Positions 5,079-5,679 of a stretch of DNA of 5,679 nucleotides are shown in pieces. How positions within the stretch are numbered: position 1 is the stretch's first letter; each line of letters begins with the position of its first letter. Location: contig JAGYOT010000143.1 of assembly GCA_018399455.1 (NCBI GenBank), positions 1-5,679 on the forward strand, written 5' to 3'. The stretch is from Desulfobacterales bacterium (lineage in GTDB: Bacteria > Desulfobacterota > Desulfobacteria > Desulfobacterales > Desulfosalsimonadaceae). The position numbers were made by a program, and so were the translations under genes. The notes beneath the pieces were generated by a model. It made no database searches and was not told the DNA's origin. It saw only the letters and a program-made list of their open reading frames with translations.

Positions 5079-5679
5079 TTATCTCTTTCCAGCCCTTAAA
5101 TCCGGCCAATCAAATACAATAATACCGCCACCGTCCTGCCTGATCCTTGAAATAACCCGATCCCCAACAGTGGCTTGAAACTCCTCGCGGTCCAGGTTTC
5201 CAACTAAAACACTAGGGAGTACCTGCTTATAGCGCTTATCAATAATGCGCTGCATCTCCTTTTGCAACTTACGGTCAATATCTCCCTCTATCTCATCTAT
5301 AATCAAAAGATCAGGATATAGTAAATCAGCATAAATCCGCGGTCTCGTTTTTGTTGAGTTAAAACGCTCAGCATCCTGTAAATCTGATGTTATGTCTGCC
5401 CAGTCAACAATCATCGCCCTGTAACCTGACCGCAACACATGCATGCATACGATACTGGCCAGCATTGTTTTACCTGTGCCGGGATTGCCCAGCCATGCCA
5501 TGGAAACACCGCGTTCCCGCATATCAAAAAAACCTTTAGCATATTGCAATATCCCGCTTAAAGCTTTTCTTTGGTTTTGGTTAATTATCTTCAAAGTGGA
5601 CCATCTTGACCCCAGGTAGCGATCTGGAACACCCGAATCACGAGCCAGCAACCTGAAATACTCCTCCCGCTCATTCCGG
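5079..5679 (-). CDS. DnaC-like helicase-loader ATPase, 5' end beyond the window
   Basis: This is an AAA+ ATPase of the DnaC/IstB kind, which in phages and bacteria loads the replicative helicase onto DNA. Walker A is GNPGTGKT, and Walker B is LLIIDEIEG about 60 residues later. Near the end, GDRVISRIRQ carries the arginine typical of the sensor/arginine-finger region. The final residues FDWPDLR match the usual C terminus, so the 3' end is complete. The frame stays open to the window edge, and upstream residues (REEYF and RLLARDSGVPDRYLG) fit the N-terminal linker of DnaC proteins. The true start is therefore outside, and the TTG at 5651 is an internal leucine. IstB, the insertion-sequence helper, is less likely because no IstA-type transposase is adjacent. 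This gene is notably richer in A+T than the terminase gene, and it is followed by the HTH gene after 151 bases. Confidence 0.88.
   Translation of the reverse strand, partial: RNEREEYFRLLARDSGVPDRYLGSRWSTLKIINQNQRKALSGILQYAKGFFDMRERGVSMAWLGNPGTGKTMLASIVCMHVLRSGYRAMIVDWADITSDLQDAERFNSTKTRPRIYADLLYPDLLIIDEIEGDIDRKLQKEMQRIIDKRYKQVLPSVLVGNLDREEFQATVGDRVISRIRQDGGGIIVFDWPDLRAGKR

Noticed and set aside
5079..5651. Complete DnaC-like gene starting at the TTG at 5651
   Set aside because: The frame remains open upstream to the window edge and the added residues fit the family, so the TTG is an internal leucine and the gene is cut by the window.

Overview
The window reads as the middle of a temperate-phage or prophage-like genome. 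Every gene I can support lies on the minus strand, so transcription runs from high to low coordinates. In that order the genes are: a DnaC-like helicase-loader ATPase (5079-5679, 5' end beyond the window), a helix-turn-helix protein with a long helical tail (4370-4927), a short FimB/FimE-type tyrosine recombinase (3699-4304) ending in a strong intrinsic terminator (3640-3670), a non-coding stretch of about 340 bases, and then a tight four-gene operon: DHH/DHHA1 phosphoesterase (2457-3296), small zinc-ribbon protein (2181-2453), GpA-type terminase large subunit (579-2177) and an adenine/cytosine DNA methyltransferase (1-569, 3' end beyond the window).

The host is probably a Gram-negative bacterium. 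Shine-Dalgarno sequences are strong and the packaging genes are moderately GC-rich. The mix of GpA terminase, FimB-like recombinase and KPGG-type methyltransferase is what I associate with proteobacterial prophages, including those of Desulfovibrio-like bacteria. That assignment is inference from protein style, not something the sequence proves. Composition is uneven: the terminase and recombinase genes are GC-rich, while the DnaC-like gene, the HTH gene and parts of the DHH gene are clearly richer in A+T, which suggests modular assembly.

The DHH-to-methyltransferase operon is tightly packed, with gaps of 3, 3 and 9 bases. Each downstream Shine-Dalgarno sequence overlaps or abuts the upstream stop codon, so translation is probably coupled. 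The terminase would package DNA and the methyltransferase would mark it. The zinc-ribbon protein sits where a small terminase subunit is often found. The DHH enzyme is the unexpected member of a packaging operon. The DnaC-like and HTH genes look like replication or regulation functions, and the HTH gene has a candidate promoter with an overlapping repeat that could be an autoregulatory operator.

The most interesting non-genic region is 3297-3698, between the recombinase and the DHH operon. It holds several inverted repeats, a G8-C-G7 run inside a dyad, and the recombinase terminator, and it contains no convincing gene. It is a candidate attachment or control region. If the attachment site is there, the unbroken join between the recombinase and terminase modules would mean the sequence is the phage (circular or virion) form rather than an integrated one. 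I found no tRNA, rRNA, CRISPR array or insertion sequence.
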